A stretch of DNA of 64,000 nucleotides from Tenacibaculum sp. SG-28 (GCF_002954385.1 NZ_MQVY01000004.1:124001-188000); one strand, 5' to 3'. Shown: positions 38,332 through 48,816, counted from the first letter of the stretch. The notes: generated by a model not told the origin, from the letters alone. Program-made: numbers and translations.

Positions 38332-39534
38332 ATGAACTTACACGAATATCAAGGTAAAGAAATTCTAAACAGTTTCGGCGTGCGTATACAACGTGGAATT
38401 GTTGCAAATACACCAGAAGAAGCTGTTGCGGCAGCAAAAAAATTAACGGAAGAAACCGGAACTGGTTGGCACGTAATTAAAGCTCAAGTTCACGCAGGAG
38501 GACGTGGAAAAGGTGGAGGAGTTAAGTTAGCAAAAAACTTAGAAGACGTAAAAAATATTTCTAATGATATTTTAGGAATGATGTTAATAACACCACAAAC
38601 CTCTGCGGAAGGTAAATTAGTGAATCAAGTATTAATAGCTGAAGACGTGTACTATCCAGGAGATAGCGAGCCAAGCGAATTTTATATGTCTGTATTGTTA
38701 AATCGTGCTACGGGTAGAAACATGATCATGTATTCTACAGAAGGCGGTATGGATATTGAAACTGTAGCGGAAGAAACACCACATTTAATTTTCACAGAAG
38801 AGGTAGATCCAGGTCTTGGTTTAATGCCTTTTCAAGCACGAAAGATAGCATTTAATCTAGGCTTATCTGGTGCTGCATTAAAAGAGATGGTAAAGTTTGT
38901 TACGGCGCTTTATACAGCATATATCAAGTCAGACTCTTCTATGTTTGAAATTAATCCAGTATTAAAAACATCAGACGATAAAATAATGGCAGTAGACGCT
39001 AAAGTTACTTTAGATGAAAATGCATTATACAGACACAAAGATTACGCAGCAATGCGCGATCTTCGTGAGGAGAACCCTATTGAAGTAGAGGCGAAAGCTG
39101 CCGGTTTAAACTATGTAGATTTAGATGGTAATGTTGGTTGTATGGTTAACGGAGCAGGTTTGGCTATGGGTACTATGGACCTAATCAAACAGGCAGGTGG
39201 TGATCCAGCTAACTTTTTAGATGTAGGAGGAACAGCCGATGCACAAAGAGTAGAAACCGCTTTTGGAATTATTCTTAAAGATCCTAACGTGAAGGCAATT
39301 TTAGTGAATATTTTCGGTGGAATAGTTCGTTGTGATCGCGTTGCTCAAGGGGTAGTGGATGCTTACAAAAACATGGGAGATAAAATTAACGTACCAATTA
39401 TTTGTCGTTTGCAGGGAACCAATGCTAAAGAAGCTAAAGAATTAATTGATAACAGTGGAATGGAAATTATTTCTGCAACAGAGTTTCAAGAAGCTGCTGA
39501 TAAAGTACAAGAGGTATTACAAGTAAAAGCTTAA
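38332..39534 (+). CDS. sucC: succinyl-CoA synthetase (ADP-forming) beta subunit
   Basis: A 400-residue ATP-grasp subunit that makes succinate and ATP (or GTP) from succinyl-CoA in the citric acid cycle. It begins [16 protein letters not shown], has the nucleotide loop [46 protein letters not shown] and the CoA-ligase part [13 protein letters not shown] and [10 protein letters not shown]. sucD is not next to it, as is usual in flavobacteria where the subunits are separated. A strong bidirectional terminator follows, shared with uvrB. Confidence 0.97.
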   Translation: MNLHEYQGKEILNSFGVRIQRGIVANTPEEAVAAAKKLTEETGTGWHVIKAQVHAGGRGKGGGVKLAKNLEDVKNISNDILGMMLITPQTSAEGKLVNQVLIAEDVYYPGDSEPSEFYMSVLLNRATGRNMIMYSTEGGMDIETVAEETPHLIFTEEVDPGLGLMPFQARKIAFNLGLSGAALKEMVKFVTALYTAYIKSDSSMFEINPVLKTSDDKIMAVDAKVTLDENALYRHKDYAAMRDLREENPIEVEAKAAGLNYVDLDGNVGCMVNGAGLAMGTMDLIKQAGGDPANFLDVGGTADAQRVETAFGIILKDPNVKAILVNIFGGIVRCDRVAQGVVDAYKNMGDKINVPIICRLQGTNAKEAKELIDNSGMEIISATEFQEAADKVQEVLQVKA

Positions 39535-39560
39535 TTACCTTTTATAATTCTAGTTAAAAT

Positions 39561-39588
39561 AAAAAACCTCACAAGCGTGAGGTTTTTT
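39561..39588. terminator. bidirectional intrinsic terminator between sucC and uvrB
   Basis: CCTCAC pairs with GTGAGG (loop AAGC) with flanking A6 and T6 runs. It serves convergent sucC and uvrB. Confidence 0.9.
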
Positions 39589-39591
39589 ATA

Positions 39592-41580
39592 TCATATTTT
39601 CTCTTTGAGTAGTGCAATTTCATCTCGTAGTGCGGCAGCTACCAAAAAGTCCAGATTTTTAGCTGCAGCTTCCATCGCTTTTCGTTTTTCACGGATACGT
39701 TTTTCGATTTCTTCCTTTGGTAGAAATTCTAAATCTTGTTCTGCTGCTTTCTGTTTGGCATTATCGTATTGATATGTAGCGGTGGTATCTTTAGATAAAG
39801 TATTGTCAAGTTTTTTATTTATTTGTGTTGGAGTGATGTTATTTTTGCTATTGTAAGAAATCTGCTTTTCTCTTCTTCTCGTGGTTTCATCTATAGTTCT
39901 TTGCATGCTTTTGGTGATTTTATCGGCATACATAATCGCCTTTCCATGTACATTTCTTGCAGCCCTACCTACGGTTTGGGTTAGTGAGCGATGACTTCTT
40001 AGAAACCCTTCTTTATCTGCGTCTAAAATAGCAACCAAAGAGACTTCTGGCAAGTCTAAACCTTCTCGTAATAAATTCACCCCAATAAGCACATCGAAGA
40101 TGCCTTTGCGGAGGTCTTGCATAATTTGAACTCGTTCAAGCGTATCTACATCCGAGTGAATATAACGACAGCGAATTTGAATTCTAGTTAGGTACTTGGC
40201 AAGCTCTTCCGCCATTCTTTTGGTTAGTGTGGTAACCAGTGTTCGCTCATCAATTTCAACTCGTTTTTGGATTTCTTCAATCAAATCATCGATTTGATTT
40301 TCACTGGGCCTTACTTCAATAATTGGATCCAAGAGTCCTGTTGGTCGTATTACTTGCTCTACAAATATCCCCTCTGTTTTCTGTAGCTCATAATCTGCAG
40401 GTGTTGCAGATACGTATATTACTTGATTCTGAAGGGCTTCAAATTCTTCGAATTTCAAGGGACGATTGTCCATCGCTGCAGGCAATCTAAAACCGTACTC
40501 GACCAAGTTAACCTTTCTGCTTCTATCGCCACCGTACATCGCGTGAACTTGCGGGACGGTAACATGACTTTCGTCGATAACCATTAAATAATCCTCCGGA
40601 AAGTAATCCAGTAGACAAAAGGGCCTTGTACCAGCTTCCCTTCCATCTAGATACCGAGAATAATTTTCTATTCCAGAGCAATACCCTAGCTCACGTATCA
40701 TTTCTAAATCAAATTCTGTTCTTTCTTTCAATCGTTTGGCCTCTAGGTGTTTTCCAATTTCTTTAAAATAGTCATATTGCTTCACCAAATCATCCTGAAT
40801 TTTATGTATGGCATCTTGTAATACATCCGGAGAGGTCACAAAGAGATTTGCAGGGTATATAGTTAGTTGCTCCAAGCGACTAATTGTTTGGTTGGTCTCA
40901 ATAGCAAAGGTTTCAATTTCTTCAATTTCATCTCCAAAAAAATGAATTTTATAACCACAATCTCCATATGATGGATATATTGTTACCACATCCCCCTTTA
41001 CTTTAAAAGTTCCACTTTTAATTTCAACTTCTGTTCTTGCGTATAAACTAGTAACGAGCTGATGGAGAAATTTAGTTCGTGAAATTTGTTGGTCAACTGC
41101 AATTGGAATTACATTTTTTTTAAATTCCGTTGGGTTTCCAATACCGTATAAACAAGATACGGAAGCTACTACCAATACATCACGTCTTCCTGAGAGTAAG
41201 GAAGAGGAGGTACTAATTCGAAGGCGTTCAATTTCATCATTTATGGAAAGATCCTTTTCGATGTAGGTGCCAGTAACCGGAATATAGGCTTCGGGTTGGT
41301 AATAATCGTAATAGGAAACAAAGTATTCTACAGCATTATTCGGGAAAAATTGTTTGAATTCTGCATATAACTGTGCTGCTAATGTTTTATTGTGTGCTAG
41401 TACTAAGGTAGGTTTGTTTACTGTAGCAACGACATTGGCAATAGAAAATGTTTTACCGGAACCTGTAACACCTAGTAGTGTTTGGTATTTTTCATTGGTT
41501 TCAATTCCGTTTACAAGCTGTTTTATGGCTTCTGGTTGGTCACCTGTTGGATTAAAATCAGAAAGTAAGTCAAAATTCAT
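39592..41580 (-). CDS. uvrB: excinuclease ABC subunit UvrB
   Basis: A 662-residue helicase-like damage-verification subunit of nucleotide excision repair. Walker A is GVTGSGKT. The beta-hairpin YYDYYQPEAYIP, DESHVTVPQVHAMYGGDR and the helicase motif TQTVGRAARN are present. The UvrC-binding UVR motif ends the protein (EKRIREKRKAMEAAAKN). Complete and of normal length. The promoter element at 41585-41592 lies only 4 bases before the ATG, so the transcript may be almost leaderless. Confidence 0.97.
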   Translation of the reverse strand: MNFDLLSDFNPTGDQPEAIKQLVNGIETNEKYQTLLGVTGSGKTFSIANVVATVNKPTLVLAHNKTLAAQLYAEFKQFFPNNAVEYFVSYYDYYQPEAYIPVTGTYIEKDLSINDEIERLRISTSSSLLSGRRDVLVVASVSCLYGIGNPTEFKKNVIPIAVDQQISRTKFLHQLVTSLYARTEVEIKSGTFKVKGDVVTIYPSYGDCGYKIHFFGDEIEEIETFAIETNQTISRLEQLTIYPANLFVTSPDVLQDAIHKIQDDLVKQYDYFKEIGKHLEAKRLKERTEFDLEMIRELGYCSGIENYSRYLDGREAGTRPFCLLDYFPEDYLMVIDESHVTVPQVHAMYGGDRSRKVNLVEYGFRLPAAMDNRPLKFEEFEALQNQVIYVSATPADYELQKTEGIFVEQVIRPTGLLDPIIEVRPSENQIDDLIEEIQKRVEIDERTLVTTLTKRMAEELAKYLTRIQIRCRYIHSDVDTLERVQIMQDLRKGIFDVLIGVNLLREGLDLPEVSLVAILDADKEGFLRSHRSLTQTVGRAARNVHGKAIMYADKITKSMQRTIDETTRRREKQISYNSKNNITPTQINKKLDNTLSKDTTATYQYDNAKQKAAEQDLEFLPKEEIEKRIREKRKAMEAAAKNLDFLVAAALRDEIALLKEKI

Positions 41581-41584
41581 ACTA

Positions 41585-41592
41585 CAAAAATA
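41585..41592 (-). promoter_or_regulatory. -7 element (TATTTTTG) before uvrB
   Basis: On the minus strand TATTTTTG fits TAnnTTTG and ends 4 bases before the ATG at 41580. Its T-run is also the T-tail of the upstream gene's terminator hairpin. Confidence 0.5.
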
Positions 41593-41624
41593 CGGATAGT
41601 TTTATTTAGAAACTATCCGTATTT
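41586..41624 (-). terminator. intrinsic terminator after the T9SS type B protein gene
   Basis: A perfect 15-base inverted repeat (AAATACGGATAGTTT at 41588-41602 with 41610-41624), a seven-base loop, and a T5 tail on the minus strand. Confidence 0.85.
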
Positions 41625-41643
41625 GGTTTTAATGTAGTGGATT

Positions 41644-44600
41644 CTATCTTCTCAAAAGCGAAAAATGTCCATTGTGCTGGAACACATTTCCGTCTTTATC
41701 CTCCATTTGAATATTGAACCAATAGTCGTTCGAAGGTAAAGGTTTTCCGTTGTAAGTTCCGTCCCAACCTTCACCGTCAATTGGAATTGTCGCAATGGGT
41801 TTTCCCTGTCTGTCAAAAATATAGATGGAGCTTTTTGGATAAAAACTAGAATTAGCGCCTCTTACTTTCCAGGTATCATTGTATCCATCATTATTCGGCG
41901 TAAGAAATTTTGGGTACTGGATAACCGAAACATCTAAAGTTGCATCTGGAGCGCATCCATTCTTGTCACTAACTACTATTGTATATATTCCTCCTGTTAT
42001 ATTTTCAAACAACGGTTCGTCTTGAAAACCTCCTTGATTTCCACTTTCTCCAACCAGGGCATATTGGTAATCTCCAATACCTAGGTTGTTATTTTCCGTA
42101 ATAATTTTAATAGAGTAGGTATCTAGCCTATTGTTATTTGTGTCGTCTACAATAATGATATCCTCTCTAGTAAGGGTTGGGTTTATCGACTCGACAACTG
42201 TAATTTCTCTCGTTCTTGAGCAATTTGTGCCATCTTTAGTAGTAGCAGTTATTTCATAAGTTCCTCCTTCACTAACGTCTAAAAATTCTGCTGTACTCAG
42301 TATTGTAGTGTCTCCTTTAATGTTCCAAACATAGTCGTATGTTGCCTCTGGATTTATAGGTTCTAGTCGTGTTTGTGGGTTATTTAAGCACACAATTACT
42401 GGTGAATCTACTTCAAATTCAGGTAATGAATTTATAATAATATTAAAAGTTAAATTCGTGTTTATACAACCGGTTTGGTTGTTTAGGACACGAACAAAAA
42501 TCGTTTGGTTGTTACTTGTATTTTGGTATTGGTCTTCATCTAAAGCTGCATCTCCAGTTTGAGCATCTGTTGCTGTTTCGTGAAAAGTTACCTCAAATCT
42601 ATTATGGTCTGCCAAAGGATAGTTCGCTAATATTTCGATGGTTTTATTTTTTAGGGTAATATCGCCATTGATGCCATTTCTATCATCAACATTACTATCA
42701 CTCTTATTATCACAGTCTACGTAGTTATTGATAAGAAGTGGAATGTTTGGTTCTGGATGTATCACTAGCTGCAGGGTGGATATTCCATATCTACATCCTG
42801 TGGAATTGTTGACGATACTTATAAATAAAATTTCTGTGGCAGGGTCATCTCCAGAAAGGTTTACTGGAAAATTCGTGGTTGCTGGGTCGTTAGAATAATT
42901 CGTTTTGGATAACGGATTAATTCCATCTGTTGCATCTTGTCGTGTTCGATGATAGCTAACCTCAAATTCAGCAGGATCTCTACCATCTAATACATCTACA
43001 TCTCTATCACCTAGGACGATATTTTGTGCAATTCTATTTCTCGAATCACTATCCGTAGTGGTTGGGACGTCACATACTTCTATATCAGGGATGGGATTTG
43101 AAATGGTCGGCAGCGGATTTATTAGGATGTCGAAACTTAAATTGGCATTGAAACATCCTCCCGCGTTGCTACTTACTCTAACGTAGATTTTTTCTTTATT
43201 TGGAGTTTGATTTTCATAGTTGCTTGGATTTGGGATTGGATTGCTGCCAGTGCTCGCATCGGAGGCAGAGTTGTGGAAGGTTACCGTATAATCTAAAGGT
43301 GATTGCCCTCCTAAAATAGTGCTTATTTGATTAGATAGATCAATGTTTTGATTAATACCATCATCAAAAGCTCCACTTGTAAAATCATCACACAACACGA
43401 TATCATTCACTGGATTTGCTATCGGTACGGGAGTTACATTGAGTGTAATATGATGTCCAAAACCTAAGCAATCGTTATCCAATTCACTGTCTACTCTAAT
43501 GTAAATATTTTGGGTGTTTGGATATCCTATATTCCTGAAATTAGTGATGTCGGCAATAGCATTTCGCTCTGCAGCAGCATCGTCTTCATTTCGGTAATAG
43601 CTCACTAGAATCTTTTGGCCTACAGCTGAGAACAAATTTCGGATTTCTGCATCTACACTACTAAAGTCAAACGAGCTTACTCCATCCGTATCGTCATTGT
43701 TAACTGTATTGTTACCATCGATATCCAGAAGGTCATCGCAATTAGTGAAGTTTCGCATAAATCCGAGTGGTATACCGGTTGTCGATACAGTTAAATTGAC
43801 CTCTGAGATTCTGCTACAACCAGATGTATTGGTAACCACTGTCCATACAGTATCTGAAGTTGCTGTTTTGTTTTGATATACTGTTGGGTCTACAATTGGA
43901 GCTGTTTCGTTTTGTGCATCGGTTAAAGATTCATAGAAAACAAATGTTTCGTTTAAAAAATTACTAGAGACATCGCTTCTTACCTCTTCAAGGTTAAAAT
44001 TAGCGAATGCATCCGTGTCGTTGTCACATTGTTTTAATTCTGCAACAGCATTTACTGTTGGAAGTGTATTAACCACTAAATCGAATGCAATATCAGTTGT
44101 TGAGCAAGCTGAATTACTGCGATTTTCGACACGAACATAAATGGTTTGTTTAGTCGCAACAGTATTTCTGTATGCTGCATTTTTATCGATCACATCGGTG
44201 AATCTGTCAGTTTCCGCTCCTAGTAGTGTACTGTGATAGGAAACCTCATATTCGGCAGCGTTTAAGGTACCTAATACTTCACTGTCTTTAGTGCTTAGGA
44301 TAAAACTATTGTAAAAGCCATCGGTGTCTCCACCATTTGTGATATCGTCACATTCCTCATAGTTACTTGGGGTTTGTACTAAAGGTTTTCCGGTAACATT
44401 GATGGTAAATGTAACTTTATCGAAACAAGCTGCAGGAGCAAGGATATTGTGTATTCTTGCAAAAATGGTAACGGACCCAAATGCTGTTGGATTAGTATAC
44501 GGTCCTATGATAGCATTAGCAAGGGTATTATTGTCTGCATCTTGTTCTGTGGTGTAGTAGATAACTTCAAAAATACTTGGGTCTTGTCCATTAAGTATTT

Positions 44601-46188
44601 CAGCAGATTTTTCTGCTTGAAGGTCAAACGTGTTGAAGCCGTCATTGTCTACATCACAAAAATTGATGTCATTCGGTTTTGTGGCTATGGGTAATGGATA
44701 TACCTCAACCTTAAACAGTCCTTCTTTTTTTAAAGTATTGTTACATTCATCAACCGATATGACAGTTAGTTTGTATTCGCCAGCATCAGCTGTACTCAGG
44801 TTGGTTATATTTAAAGCAATGTTATTTGAGATTACTGACGTTGTGGAGCCATTATTTAAAGTCCATTCATAGGTCACATTTGTTCCTGTATCTGGTTCTG
44901 GTGCTATAATAAATGAATCTCCAACACAAAATTGCAAGGTTTCATTATTTACAACATCCCCTGTTTCTTGATCTTTTATTTCGATAGGAAGTAATAAAGA
45001 AGAAATAAAAGGTGGAAGACCTTGCGTTGCCATTCTTCCGTTTAGATCGATAGCATTCACCGTAAAGACTACATCATTTGCATCGGCATCCGGATTTTCA
45101 ATAACACTCAAGAAGGAAGCAAAACCAGCTGGATTTGAATAAGTTTGCGGTATGGTCGCATAAATTTTACTATCGGGACCTAATTGTAAGGCACCACGAA
45201 AACCTTGTTGTTGGTGTATTAGTTGTTTGGTGCTTGCAACATCTGTTTGCGTTACATCAAACTGAAAAAGTTTATAGTTAGATGGGTTAAAAAGATCATC
45301 TGTAAAAAATTCTGTTGTAGAAACATAGAGCTTTTCTGAGGTCACAGAAAACTCAACGCCATATGCTTGAAAGTCAAAAAAACCATCAAGTAAAGGTTGT
45401 ACGTCGTTTGTTACCTCTCCAGTGGTGTTATTAAAACTGTACAGTAGTACTTGATTGTTCCCTTGATTGGCTACTGCAAGCTTTGTTCCATCCGGCGATA
45501 ATTTTAAATAACCACGCCTTGTAAGAACATTTCCTACATTCGATATTACAGGGACAGGATCTAATCCGTTTTGGTCAATTTTATACGAATAAAATTCTCT
45601 ATTGGTGCACGATACTATCCAGTACGTATCGCATTCACTGCCTCGAACTGCGGCTACTTTTTCTTTCCAGTCTCTTTCTTTTCCGTCGGACAAATTATCA
45701 AAAAAACTACCATTATTGTCTTCGTCGATGAGTTGACCTAGACCAGAATTTAATGACATATCAATAGTGTACATGTTAAGTCCTTGCCCCCCATCAACAA
45801 CATCTCCATCTCCATTGAAAATTACATGGTCAACGGTAAACAAATAAAAAATGTTGTCAGATTTCGGTTTTGGGATAATCATTCCAGACTGTGTACTCGA
45901 AGGATTTCCTTTAAGGTCGTTTGCAGGAACTCCATTGGTATAGGTCATTACAGCGTGATTTTTATCCCAAACAGTAATACCGTCTGAATAAAAAAGTAAA
46001 TTACCATTTGGGTCTGAAAACGACGAGCAACCTTCTAGGGTGTTTAACGCACCATCTGATAATGCGGTTGGGGGTGAGGTACTAAAGTCTATACCCGCAT
46101 TTTCACCAAAATACCAATAATTTGCTTGTTTTTGACCATAAAAAGATAATGTTGCTAACGCAGTAACTAATAGTAGTAGAGTTCTCAT
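41644..46188 (-). CDS. T9SS type B sorting domain repeat protein
   Basis: A 1514-residue secreted surface protein. A signal peptide is followed by a beta-propeller-like region (YWFFGENAG-type start, SDGALNTLEGCSSFSDPNG, LSPDGTKLAV) to about residue 400. An Ig/PKD-like domain follows. Seven tandem units of about 100 residues come next, each opening with a CD or CDN motif (NFCDVDNDGFNTFDL, EECDD, KQCDNDTD, NCDD, LCDD, EVCD, DCDN) and ending in IYVRV-like strands. The C-terminus is a gliding-motility-associated type B sorting domain (FLTPNNDGYNDTWKV, IYIFDRQGKPI, GWDGTYNGKPLPSNDYWF), which directs export by the type IX system. Probably an adhesin; ligand unknown. Confidence 0.9.
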   Translation of the reverse strand: MRTLLLLVTALATLSFYGQKQANYWYFGENAGIDFSTSPPTALSDGALNTLEGCSSFSDPNGNLLFYSDGITVWDKNHAVMTYTNGVPANDLKGNPSSTQSGMIIPKPKSDNIFYLFTVDHVIFNGDGDVVDGGQGLNMYTIDMSLNSGLGQLIDEDNNGSFFDNLSDGKERDWKEKVAAVRGSECDTYWIVSCTNREFYSYKIDQNGLDPVPVISNVGNVLTRRGYLKLSPDGTKLAVANQGNNQVLLYSFNNTTGEVTNDVQPLLDGFFDFQAYGVEFSVTSEKLYVSTTEFFTDDLFNPSNYKLFQFDVTQTDVASTKQLIHQQQGFRGALQLGPDSKIYATIPQTYSNPAGFASFLSVIENPDADANDVVFTVNAIDLNGRMATQGLPPFISSLLLPIEIKDQETGDVVNNETLQFCVGDSFIIAPEPDTGTNVTYEWTLNNGSTTSVISNNIALNITNLSTADAGEYKLTVISVDECNNTLKKEGLFKVEVYPLPIATKPNDINFCDVDNDGFNTFDLQAEKSAEILNGQDPSIFEVIYYTTEQDADNNTLANAIIGPYTNPTAFGSVTIFARIHNILAPAACFDKVTFTINVTGKPLVQTPSNYEECDDITNGGDTDGFYNSFILSTKDSEVLGTLNAAEYEVSYHSTLLGAETDRFTDVIDKNAAYRNTVATKQTIYVRVENRSNSACSTTDIAFDLVVNTLPTVNAVAELKQCDNDTDAFANFNLEEVRSDVSSNFLNETFVFYESLTDAQNETAPIVDPTVYQNKTATSDTVWTVVTNTSGCSRISEVNLTVSTTGIPLGFMRNFTNCDDLLDIDGNNTVNNDDTDGVSSFDFSSVDAEIRNLFSAVGQKILVSYYRNEDDAAAERNAIADITNFRNIGYPNTQNIYIRVDSELDNDCLGFGHHITLNVTPVPIANPVNDIVLCDDFTSGAFDDGINQNIDLSNQISTILGGQSPLDYTVTFHNSASDASTGSNPIPNPSNYENQTPNKEKIYVRVSSNAGGCFNANLSFDILINPLPTISNPIPDIEVCDVPTTTDSDSRNRIAQNIVLGDRDVDVLDGRDPAEFEVSYHRTRQDATDGINPLSKTNYSNDPATTNFPVNLSGDDPATEILFISIVNNSTGCRYGISTLQLVIHPEPNIPLLINNYVDCDNKSDSNVDDRNGINGDITLKNKTIEILANYPLADHNRFEVTFHETATDAQTGDAALDEDQYQNTSNNQTIFVRVLNNQTGCINTNLTFNIIINSLPEFEVDSPVIVCLNNPQTRLEPINPEATYDYVWNIKGDTTILSTAEFLDVSEGGTYEITATTKDGTNCSRTREITVVESINPTLTREDIIIVDDTNNNRLDTYSIKIITENNNLGIGDYQYALVGESGNQGGFQDEPLFENITGGIYTIVVSDKNGCAPDATLDVSVIQYPKFLTPNNDGYNDTWKVRGANSSFYPKSSIYIFDRQGKPIATIPIDGEGWDGTYNGKPLPSNDYWFNIQMEDKDGNVFQHNGHFSLLRR

Positions 46189-46237
46189 TTGAATAATGTT
46201 TCCAAATATTTAGAACAGCTAAACTAATTAAAACCCT

Positions 46238-47086
46238 TTATAAATCTCTCTTTTTTAACAGAAAAAATGAAAAATAAATAAAAATACTCGTCCAAATTAA
46301 AACGATTATTATATTTAAAAATCCAACAGAATAATCTTTTGTGATTTCCTCCCCAATTTGATTCGCAACAGATTTTACGGCGCCTAGTCTTGAAATAGGC
46401 TCTTTAATTAAATTAGACATGGCTTCTAAGGGTAGAAATTGCATAATTTTATCCACAGCTTCTTGGGTTCCGGATTGAAGATCCCTAAACTTCCAAAAAA
46501 GATATCCTTTAAAAATACTTTCTATGAATAACCATACAACCATCGCCGCAACTGCAAAAGCAGATCTTTTAATTAAAATTCCAAAAAATAAGCCAAAAGA
46601 GAAGAAGCAAACTAGTTTTAAAAAAAAGGCTACCAAATATTCTAAATCTGAAAAGATGATGGTTAATTCATTAAAATCGGAATAAATTAAACCCAAAATT
46701 AAGGATACAACAAATACAAAAACAGTAGATAAAAATGCTAGTACCACCACTGCATAAAACTTAGATAGGATAAATTCCCTTTTACTAAGGCCATCGATTA
46801 GGTTCTGTTTTAAGGTTTTGTAGCTATATTCGTTTGCCATCATCGAGACAATTACGAGAAGTAAAAAGAATTTAAAAATAGCGGCTACATAGGTATTGAA
46901 GTGCCAAATGTAGGGGAAGTTAAATATTCCTTGGTCGGCCAAATGAAACTTAATCGGTCCAATATCAAATTTGATGGCGGCAATTAAAGCTATCGAGGCT
47001 AATAGCGCAAAATAGATTATAATAAGTGCTTTGCTAGCTTTGTTGTGTTTTAATTTATAAAGCTCAATGTTTAATAGTCTAATCAT
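46238..47086 (-). CDS. ABC transporter permease (ABC-2 type)
   Basis: A 282-residue membrane protein with six predicted helices (for example ALIIIYFALLASIALIAAI, FKFFLLLVIVSMMANEY and IIIVLIWTSIFIYFSFFLL). The N-terminal MIRLLNIELYKLKHNKASK is typical of ABC-2 permeases with a cytosolic amphipathic helix. It follows the ATPase gene by 14 bases and forms with it a two-gene exporter. Substrates of such Bacteroidota pairs are mostly unknown; bacteriocin or antibiotic export is common in relatives. The RprXY-like regulators just upstream have their own terminator between. Confidence 0.82.
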   Translation of the reverse strand: MIRLLNIELYKLKHNKASKALIIIYFALLASIALIAAIKFDIGPIKFHLADQGIFNFPYIWHFNTYVAAIFKFFLLLVIVSMMANEYSYKTLKQNLIDGLSKREFILSKFYAVVVLAFLSTVFVFVVSLILGLIYSDFNELTIIFSDLEYLVAFFLKLVCFFSFGLFFGILIKRSAFAVAAMVVWLFIESIFKGYLFWKFRDLQSGTQEAVDKIMQFLPLEAMSNLIKEPISRLGAVKSVANQIGEEITKDYSVGFLNIIIVLIWTSIFIYFSFFLLKKRDL

Positions 47087-47100
47087 AGTAAAGAGAAGTG

Positions 47101-47997
47101 TTAATTTTTGGTGAGATCTAAAAACTGTTGCTCAAGACTTGGTTTTCGTTTTACCAAATGGGAAATCGTAATTTCGTTTTCAAATAAATAGGTATTCAAT
47201 GCAGATGCAGGCGTATCATTTTCCAGATGGACAATTATTAAATCCTCTTCTGTGCTAATACTTGCTGTCTCGGGATAATTTTTTAAAGCCTTTATCAGAC
47301 GTTCTTTATTTCCATCTGTCTTTACTTCTATTATTCCATTCGAGGCAACCATTGTCTCTACCTTTCCACTGTATAATTTTTCTCCTTTTCTAAGAACAAT
47401 TACATGAGAACACACTTTTTCAACTTCGTCTAATAAATGCGAAGCTAAGAGAATCGTTGTGCCATTTTTTGCGATTTTTTTAATAATTTCTCTTATTTCA
47501 TGTATTCCCTGAGGATCTAATCCATTCGTGGGTTCATCTAGTATTAAGATTTCAGGGTCGTTTAAAAGTGCAGAAGCTATAGCTAAGCGTTGCTTCATAC
47601 CTAAAGAGTAGGTTTTGAATTTATCGTTTTTCCTATCCAACAAATTTACGACTGCTAATTTTTTTTCGATATTATTTGTGTCTACTCCTTTAATATGACA
47701 AATTAATTCCAAATTTTGGTGGGCAGACATGTACGGATAGAAATTAGGGCGTTCGATAATTGCACCTACTTTCTTCAATGCTTCGTGGGTTGATAAATTA
47801 CCATTAAACCAGCTAAATGAGCCTGAAGTTTTATTAACAACATTTAATATGATTCCCAGAGTTGTAGATTTTCCGCTTCCATTAGGTCCTAAAATTCCAT
47901 AGATATTACCCTTTTCAATAGTGAAAGTTAAGTCCTTTATCGCTTGTATTTTGCCGTAATTTTTATGTAAGTTTTGTATGGTTAAAATTGTTTCCAA
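47101..47997 (-). CDS. ABC transporter ATP-binding protein
   Basis: A 298-residue ABC ATPase of the DrrA/NatA group. Walker A GPNGSGKST, signature YSLGMKQRLAIA and Walker B ILILDEPTNGLDP are intact, and the H-loop is LLASHLLDEVEKV. The C-terminal 80 residues are the usual accessory domain. It precedes its permease gene by 14 bases. The signature LGMKQR is typical of the multidrug or bacitracin-type branch. Substrate unknown. Confidence 0.88.
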   Translation of the reverse strand: METILTIQNLHKNYGKIQAIKDLTFTIEKGNIYGILGPNGSGKSTTLGIILNVVNKTSGSFSWFNGNLSTHEALKKVGAIIERPNFYPYMSAHQNLELICHIKGVDTNNIEKKLAVVNLLDRKNDKFKTYSLGMKQRLAIASALLNDPEILILDEPTNGLDPQGIHEIREIIKKIAKNGTTILLASHLLDEVEKVCSHVIVLRKGEKLYSGKVETMVASNGIIEVKTDGNKERLIKALKNYPETASISTEEDLIIVHLENDTPASALNTYLFENEITISHLVKRKPSLEQQFLDLTKN

Positions 47998-48052
47998 GTT
48001 TTTCCTTTTAGTTGATTATGCAATTAAGACGCTTTAAAGTTATTTTTGTTAC

Positions 48053-48087
48053 AAAAAAACTCCCGGAAGATACTGGAAGTTTTTTGA
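48053..48087 (-). terminator. intrinsic terminator of the two-component operon
   Basis: On the minus strand ACTTCC pairs with GGGAGT (one G-T) within A/T flanks, followed by T7. It separates the response regulator from the ABC genes. Confidence 0.6.
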
Positions 48088-48105
48088 TTTTGCTTAGAGA
48101 TTGTT

Positions 48106-48804
48106 TTAGTTTTTGTCGATTAATCTAAATCCTTCTCCGTGAATGTTAAGGATTTCAACATTTTCGTCACTCTTTAGGTACTTTCTCAATTTAGCAATAT
48201 AAACATCCATGCTTCTTGAGGTAAAATAATTATCATCTCGCCAAATTTTTGTTAGCGCTAGTTCTCTTGGCATCAAGTCGTTTTTGTGAATAGCAAGCAT
48301 TCGCAGTAGTTTACTCTCTTTGGGAGATAATTTTTGTGGTTCTTGTCCTTTATACGACAAATGGCGCAATTTAGAGTTAAAATCAAAAGCACCAATTTTA
48401 AATTCAAATTCTTTACTTTCTGTAGATTTTTCTCCTTCTTTTCTTTGTAAAATAGCCTTTATTTTATGAAGTAAAACTTCAGAGTCAAAGGGTTTGTTTA
48501 AATAGTCGTCAGCACCTACTTGGTATCCTCTTAAAACGTCTTCTTTTAAGGTTTTAGCAGTTAAGAAAATGATGGGTATTTCTTTGTTGGTAGTTCGAAT
48601 ATCTTCTGCAAGAGAAAAGCCATCTTTACGAGGCATCATTACATCAAGAATACACAAGTCATAGTCTGAGTTTTTGAACATGATTAGTCCGTCAATACCA
48701 TCTTTAGCATGCGTGACATTATAGTCATTTAATGCTAAATAATCTTTAAGTACTGTTCCGAAATTTGGGTCGTCCTCAACTAATAGAATTTTTTTGCTTC
48801 CCAT
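48106..48804 (-). CDS. OmpR/PhoB-family response regulator (RprY-like)
   Basis: A 232-residue regulator. The receiver domain has the phospho-acceptor in CILDVMMPRKDG, the acidic pair LLVEDD near the N-terminus, and T/K signalling residues in IIFLTAK and NKPFDSE. The winged-helix DNA-binding domain follows (KLSPKESKLLRMLAIHKN, SRSMDVYIAKLRKYLK). Gene order and similarity suggest the RprY regulator of Bacteroidota, paired with the kinase encoded 12 bases upstream. Targets are unknown here. Confidence 0.92.
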   Translation of the reverse strand: MGSKKILLVEDDPNFGTVLKDYLALNDYNVTHAKDGIDGLIMFKNSDYDLCILDVMMPRKDGFSLAEDIRTTNKEIPIIFLTAKTLKEDVLRGYQVGADDYLNKPFDSEVLLHKIKAILQRKEGEKSTESKEFEFKIGAFDFNSKLRHLSYKGQEPQKLSPKESKLLRMLAIHKNDLMPRELALTKIWRDDNYFTSRSMDVYIAKLRKYLKSDENVEILNIHGEGFRLIDKN

Positions 48805-48816
48805 TGTATTGTAATT

